64,000 nt of DNA from positions 62,001-126,000 of the forward strand of contig NZ_JPRK01000002.1 of the NCBI RefSeq assembly GCF_000832125.1, read 5' to 3'. The translations under genes and the position numbers were made by a program. Positions 60,703 through 64,000 of this stretch are shown in pieces (position 1 is the first letter of the stretch; every line of letters starts with the position of its first letter). Below the pieces are notes generated by a model, which was not told the origin of the DNA, made no database searches, and saw nothing but the letters and a program-made list of their open reading frames with translations. Source of the stretch: Flavobacterium hibernum (lineage in GTDB: Bacteria > Bacteroidota > Bacteroidia > Flavobacteriales > Flavobacteriaceae).

Positions 60703-61557
60703 ATGAAACTAATACGATTTGGAGAAGCTGGTAAAGAAAAACCAGGTATTTTAATTGACGAAAAAAGATTTGATGTATCATCAATTGTTACAGATTACAA
60801 TGAAGCTTTTTTTGAAGAAAACGGATTAGAGAAATTAAAAAAAGCATTAGAAAGTAATCCAGAATTACCAGAAGTTGATGTTAATGTACGTTTAGGTTCT
60901 CCGGTGGCAAGACCTTCAAAAATAATTTGTATTGGATTAAATTATGTAGATCATTGTTTAGAAACCAATGCGCCAATTCCGGCGGAGCCAATTATCTTTT
61001 TTAAGTCAACTACATCTTTATGTGGACCTAATGATAATTTGATTATTCCAAAAAACAGTGAAAAAACAGACTGGGAAATTGAGTTGGCTTTTGTAGTAGG
61101 GAAAAAAGCAAGCTATGTCGAAGAAGCCGAGGCATTAGATTATGTTGCAGGTTACGCTTTACTTAACGATTACAGTGAAAGAGCTTTTCAGATCGAGCGT
61201 GGCGGACAATGGGCAAAAGGAAAAGGAAGCGACACATTTGCTCCACTTGGACCTTTTTTAGCAACTCAGGACGAAATTGAAGATGTAAATAATATACCAA
61301 TGTGGTTAACTGTAAACGGAAAAAAATTCCAAAACAGTAACACCTCAAACTTGGTATTTAAAATTCCATTTTTAGTGCATTATTTAAGCCAGTTCATGAC
61401 ATTACTTCCTGGTGATATCATTAGTACAGGAACTCCTCCGGGTGTAGGTTTAGGAATTAAGCCAGAACCAATTTACTTAAAAGCAGGAGACGTAGTCGAA
61501 TTAGGAATGGATGGTTTAGGAAGCAGTAAACAACACGCTGTAGCGTATACAAAATAG
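60703..61557 (+). CDS. Fumarylacetoacetate hydrolase family protein, probable 2,4-diketo-3-deoxy-L-fuconate hydrolase
   Basis: This 284-residue enzyme should split 2,4-diketo-3-deoxy-L-fuconate into pyruvate and L-lactate, the last fucose-specific step. It has the short N-terminal FAH domain (FGEAGKEKPGILI) and the catalytic domain with ICIGLNYVDHC, PIIFFKSTTSLCGPND, the metal ligands in DWEIELAFVVGKK, GYALLNDYSERAFQ and GDIISTGTPPGVG. The pattern matches the hydrolase of the Xanthomonas fucose pathway. No aldolase or lactaldehyde dehydrogenase is seen in the window, which supports the hydrolytic over the aldolase route. Confidence 0.9.
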   Translation: MKLIRFGEAGKEKPGILIDEKRFDVSSIVTDYNEAFFEENGLEKLKKALESNPELPEVDVNVRLGSPVARPSKIICIGLNYVDHCLETNAPIPAEPIIFFKSTTSLCGPNDNLIIPKNSEKTDWEIELAFVVGKKASYVEEAEALDYVAGYALLNDYSERAFQIERGGQWAKGKGSDTFAPLGPFLATQDEIEDVNNIPMWLTVNGKKFQNSNTSNLVFKIPFLVHYLSQFMTLLPGDIISTGTPPGVGLGIKPEPIYLKAGDVVELGMDGLGSSKQHAVAYTK

Positions 61558-62002
61558 ATTAATGTAATCCGTTATTATAATATATTAGAACAGAGCTTTA
61601 AATCAAAAGTACAAGGAGCTTTTGATGAAGATCTAAAAAATAGTCACATATAATAACCACAATATTGTCATCCCGAGGAACGAGGGATCTCCGTGAGTAG
61701 CTCGACAAAGATTGGTAACTTATTTTGAGGAGTTTCTTGTGGAGATTGCTTCGCCAATTCGCTAACGCTCGTGTCCTCGGGATGACAAAAATGCGCAAAC
61801 CATTTTTGAAGATAAGCTTTTGCCAAAATTCCTTGCTTTGCTGATTTTGAACAAAAAGTATATTTCTTTTTTAGACTTAAAATCTATCCTGATTGTTATC
61901 GGGATTAAAATATTAAGTAAATTTATTATGCTTTGTTTTTAAGGTGTTATCGTACACACGACAGGATTTATAGTTTTAACAATAATTAATTCAATAGAAA
62001 AT
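61558..62002. other. Intergenic region before GH20
   Basis: The region holds the family A repeat described separately. Outside it I see no coding sequence, operator-like palindrome or clear promoter. Confidence 0.5.
61667..61786. repeat. Family A repeat, full copy
   Basis: A perfect 13-base inverted pair, GTCATCCCGAGGA at 61667 and TCCTCGGGATGAC at 61774, bounds a 120-base element containing GTAGCTCGACAAAGATTGGT and GAGGAGTTTCTTG. The same inner phrases occur at 1-68 and 4157-4227, so this is probably the complete unit. Confidence 0.83.
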
Positions 62003-63640
62003 ATGGTGAAGTCATTTCTTTTTTCGCTTCTTTTATGCAGTACATTGTCGTTTGCACAAGAAGTAAATATCATTCCGCAACCGGTGAAAGTGGTTAAAAA
62101 TGCGGGAAATTTTGTGATTAACGCGCAAACTAGTTTAGTGGTGACCAATAAAGAAGATAATGCTACGGCGACTTTTTTAAACAGTTATTTGTCAGATTAC
62201 TATGATTTTAAATTACCTGTTGCTAAAAAAGCCAGTAAGAACTACATTAAATTAGGAAGTCTTAAAAATATAGCAGGACTTAAAGGCGAAGGTTACAGTT
62301 TAATATCAGATAAAAATGGTGTTGAAATTATAGGGAATTCTCCAATAGGAACTTTCTACGGAATGCAAACGCTTATTCAGTTATTGCCTGCAGAAAAAAG
62401 TAATAGCCTAGCTATTGCATCAGTAACAGTAAAAGACGAACCTCGTTTTGCTTACAGAGGAGCTATGCTCGATGTTGGACGTCATTTTTTCTCAGTAGCA
62501 TTCGTTAAAAAATACATCGATTATTTGGCATTGCATAAATTGAATTATTTTCATTGGCATTTAACCGAAGATCAAGGATGGAGAATTGAAATTAAAAAGT
62601 ATCCAAAACTTACCGAAATTGGTTCAAAGAGAAACGGAAGTATCATAGGCAGATATCCGGGTAAAGGAAGCGATAATACACCAGAAGGTGGTTTTTATAC
62701 ACAAGAAGAAGTAAAAGATATTGTAAAATATGCTTCTGACAGATTTATTACTGTAATTCCAGAAATCGAAATGCCGGGACACAGTGGTGCTGCAATTGCT
62801 GCTTATCCTGAGTTAAGCTGTTTTCCTAACCAGAAAACCAATCTTCCTGATAATATGATTTCAGATAAGAGTAAACAAGAAATGGCAAACGGAAGAAATA
62901 AAATTGTTCAGGAAACTTGGGGCGTACATGCAGATGTTTTTGTTCCGACTGAAAATACGTTTAAATTTCTAGAAGATGTTTTGGATGAAGTAATTGCTTT
63001 ATTTCCGTCAAAATACATTCACATTGGAGGAGATGAAGCTCCAAAAGATGCTTGGAAAAAAAGTGAATTTTGCCAAAAAATGATAAAAGAAAAAGGCTTA
63101 AAAGATGAGCACGGTCTGCAAAGTTATTTTATTCAAAGAATAGAAAAATATGTGAATGGAAAAGGAAGAACCATAATAGGCTGGGATGAAATTTTAGAAG
63201 GAGGTTTGGCACCAAATGCAATCGTAATGAGCTGGCAGGGAGAAGCGGGTGGAATTGCTGCTGCAAAAGAAAATCATCAGGTTATTATGACGCCGGGAAG
63301 CCACGTTTATTTAGATCATTCGCAAACCAAAAACGAAAAAGAAGTTACAATTGGTGGTTTTTTACCTTTAGAAAAAGTATACAGTTACGAGCCAATTCCT
63401 AAAGAGTTGAACGAGCAACAAGCAAAATATGTTTTAGGAGCGCAAGGAAATGTCTGGACAGAATATATGGCAAATCCTGCCAAAGTAGAGTATATGATAT
63501 TCCCGCGTTTAAGTGCTTTAAGCGAAGTATTATGGTCGCCAAAAGAGAGTAAAAATTGGACTGAGTTTCAAACAAAAATTGAAACCATGAAAAAAAGATA
63601 TACAATGTGGGGAGCCAATTATTTTAAAGAGCAATACTAG
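62003..63640 (+). CDS. GH20 beta-N-acetylhexosaminidase, secreted
   Basis: This 545-residue enzyme removes terminal beta-GlcNAc or GalNAc. A signal peptide (cut near SFAQ) is followed by the GH20b domain (about 22-145, NIIPQPVKVVKN) and the TIM barrel, with YRGAMLDVGRHFFSV, YFHWHLTEDQGWRIEI, EIEMPGHSGAAIAAYPEL and the catalytic pair D344-E345 in HIGGDEAPKDAW. GH20 works by substrate-assisted catalysis, in which the Asp orients the acetamido group. In this locus it would clear antennary or core GlcNAc. A second GH20 begins 234 bases downstream. Confidence 0.95.
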   Translation: MVKSFLFSLLLCSTLSFAQEVNIIPQPVKVVKNAGNFVINAQTSLVVTNKEDNATATFLNSYLSDYYDFKLPVAKKASKNYIKLGSLKNIAGLKGEGYSLISDKNGVEIIGNSPIGTFYGMQTLIQLLPAEKSNSLAIASVTVKDEPRFAYRGAMLDVGRHFFSVAFVKKYIDYLALHKLNYFHWHLTEDQGWRIEIKKYPKLTEIGSKRNGSIIGRYPGKGSDNTPEGGFYTQEEVKDIVKYASDRFITVIPEIEMPGHSGAAIAAYPELSCFPNQKTNLPDNMISDKSKQEMANGRNKIVQETWGVHADVFVPTENTFKFLEDVLDEVIALFPSKYIHIGGDEAPKDAWKKSEFCQKMIKEKGLKDEHGLQSYFIQRIEKYVNGKGRTIIGWDEILEGGLAPNAIVMSWQGEAGGIAAAKENHQVIMTPGSHVYLDHSQTKNEKEVTIGGFLPLEKVYSYEPIPKELNEQQAKYVLGAQGNVWTEYMANPAKVEYMIFPRLSALSEVLWSPKESKNWTEFQTKIETMKKRYTMWGANYFKEQY

Positions 63641-63652
63641 CGTTAAATAAAG

Positions 63653-63681
63653 AAAAGACAGCTCAATTTAGGTTGTCTTTT
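63653..63681 (+). terminator. Possible intrinsic terminator after GH20
   Basis: AAAAGACA pairs with TGTCTTTT around a 13-base loop, and the right arm is followed by a short T-rich run. It is weak and may only attenuate transcription into the next GH20. Confidence 0.55.
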
Positions 63682-63709
63682 GTTTATTTGCCTAGTTTAT
63701 TTCACGCAG

Positions 63710-63828
63710 ATTCTGCAGATTAAAGCAGATTTAAACTAAGATATTATGAATAATAATCTGCACTTATCGACTTAAATCTTTTTAAATCTGCGTGAAAAAA
63801 AACAAAAACATAGGAAACTATGTGTTTA
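63710..63828. repeat. Inverted repeat and short family C copy before the second GH20
   Basis: TTTCACGCAGATT (63710) and AATCTGCGTGAAA (63785) form a perfect 13-base inverted pair with further CTGCAGATTAAAGCAGATT repeats inside. A shortened family C palindrome follows at 63801-63828 (AACATAGGAAACTATGTGTTT in part). Confidence 0.72.
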
Positions 63829-63874
63829 AATAAAATAACCACAACGCTTAACTTTTAGCTAATTATATCAAATA

Positions 63875-64000
63875 ATGAAGACCAAAAAAATAACCACAAA
63901 CTTAATTTTAGCTGTTGCATTGGTATTTTCGATGCATTTACAAGCACAAAAATCGGTTCATATAATACCAAAGCCCGTAAGTTTAGAAATCAAACAAGGC
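63875..64000 (+). CDS. GH20 beta-N-acetylhexosaminidase, N-terminal fragment cut by the window edge
   Basis: Only the first 42 codons are in the window. They encode a signal peptide (MKTKKITTNLILAVALVF, cut near LQAQ) followed by KSVHIIPKPVSLEIKQG, the typical opening of the GH20b domain, similar to NIIPQPVKVVKN in the preceding gene. It is therefore very probably a second secreted hexosaminidase in the same unit. The frame stays open to the last base. Confidence 0.75.
   Translation, partial: MKTKKITTNLILAVALVFSMHLQAQKSVHIIPKPVSLEIKQG

Noticed and set aside
61600-61660. Possible gene remnant after the FAH-family gene
   Set aside because: The short open stretches have stops in every frame and no recognisable protein segment.

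Overview
The window is a stretch of chromosome from a Bacteroidota bacterium, most likely a Flavobacterium. It is AT-rich. It has a SusC/SusD outer-membrane pair, Bacteroidota-type promoters (TTTG, about 19 bases, TAnnTTTG), lipoproteins with a C-S-K-x-D-D start, and many short palindromic intergenic repeats. The glycosylasparaginase and the peptide-N-glycosidases resemble the well-known enzymes of Elizabethkingia (formerly Flavobacterium) meningoseptica. I see no rRNA, tRNA, CRISPR array, phage genes or transposase.

Almost the whole window is one large glycan-utilisation locus whose enzymes fit N-linked glycans that carry fucose, probably including plant or invertebrate type structures. From left to right: a GH29 fucosidase and a GH92 mannosidase (0.2-3.9 kb); a minus-strand operon of ROK kinase, glycosylasparaginase and two GH29 fucosidases (10-4.3 kb); a minus-strand alpha/beta hydrolase; an AraC regulator (13 kb); an L-fucose mutarotase, lactonase, dehydrogenase, GH2 and GH29 group (14.4-20.8 kb); GH3 plus a PNGase F-like enzyme (20.9-24.8 kb); a LacI regulator (25.5 kb); SusC/SusD (26.7-31.7 kb); a minus-strand group of PNGase F-II-like enzyme, GH29 and M28 peptidase (36.6-32.2 kb); a GntR regulator, mannose-6-phosphate isomerase, sugar permease, sulfatase, unusual GH92 and an (alpha/alpha)6-barrel protein (37-47.2 kb); GH3, GH92 and phosphoesterase (47.6-53.4 kb); fucose permease, dehydratase, SDR, LutABC and a fumarylacetoacetate-hydrolase family enzyme (53.5-61.6 kb); then a GH20 and the start of a second GH20.

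Together the genes suggest a full route. PNGases and glycosylasparaginase detach glycans from asparagine. Fucosidases, galactosidase, beta-xylosidase-like GH3, hexosaminidases, mannosidases, sulfatase and phosphoesterase trim them. SusC/D, the sugar permease and FucP import products. Mannose enters glycolysis through a kinase and mannose-6-phosphate isomerase. L-fucose is oxidised without phosphorylation to pyruvate plus L-lactate, and LutABC oxidises the lactate.

The main points for a second look are: an 18-bp palindrome close to TACTAAAACGTTTTAGTA that recurs before most operons and lies on the promoter of the LacI gene; a GH92 whose catalytic-acid glutamate is glutamine, near an exported phosphoesterase; an L-fucose dehydrogenase candidate with Asn in place of the SDR catalytic Lys; two divergent PNGases, one with a GLPGLI-like front domain; a mannose-6-phosphate isomerase fused to a kinase-like domain without a P-loop; and several families of nested palindromic repeats between genes of the same operon.
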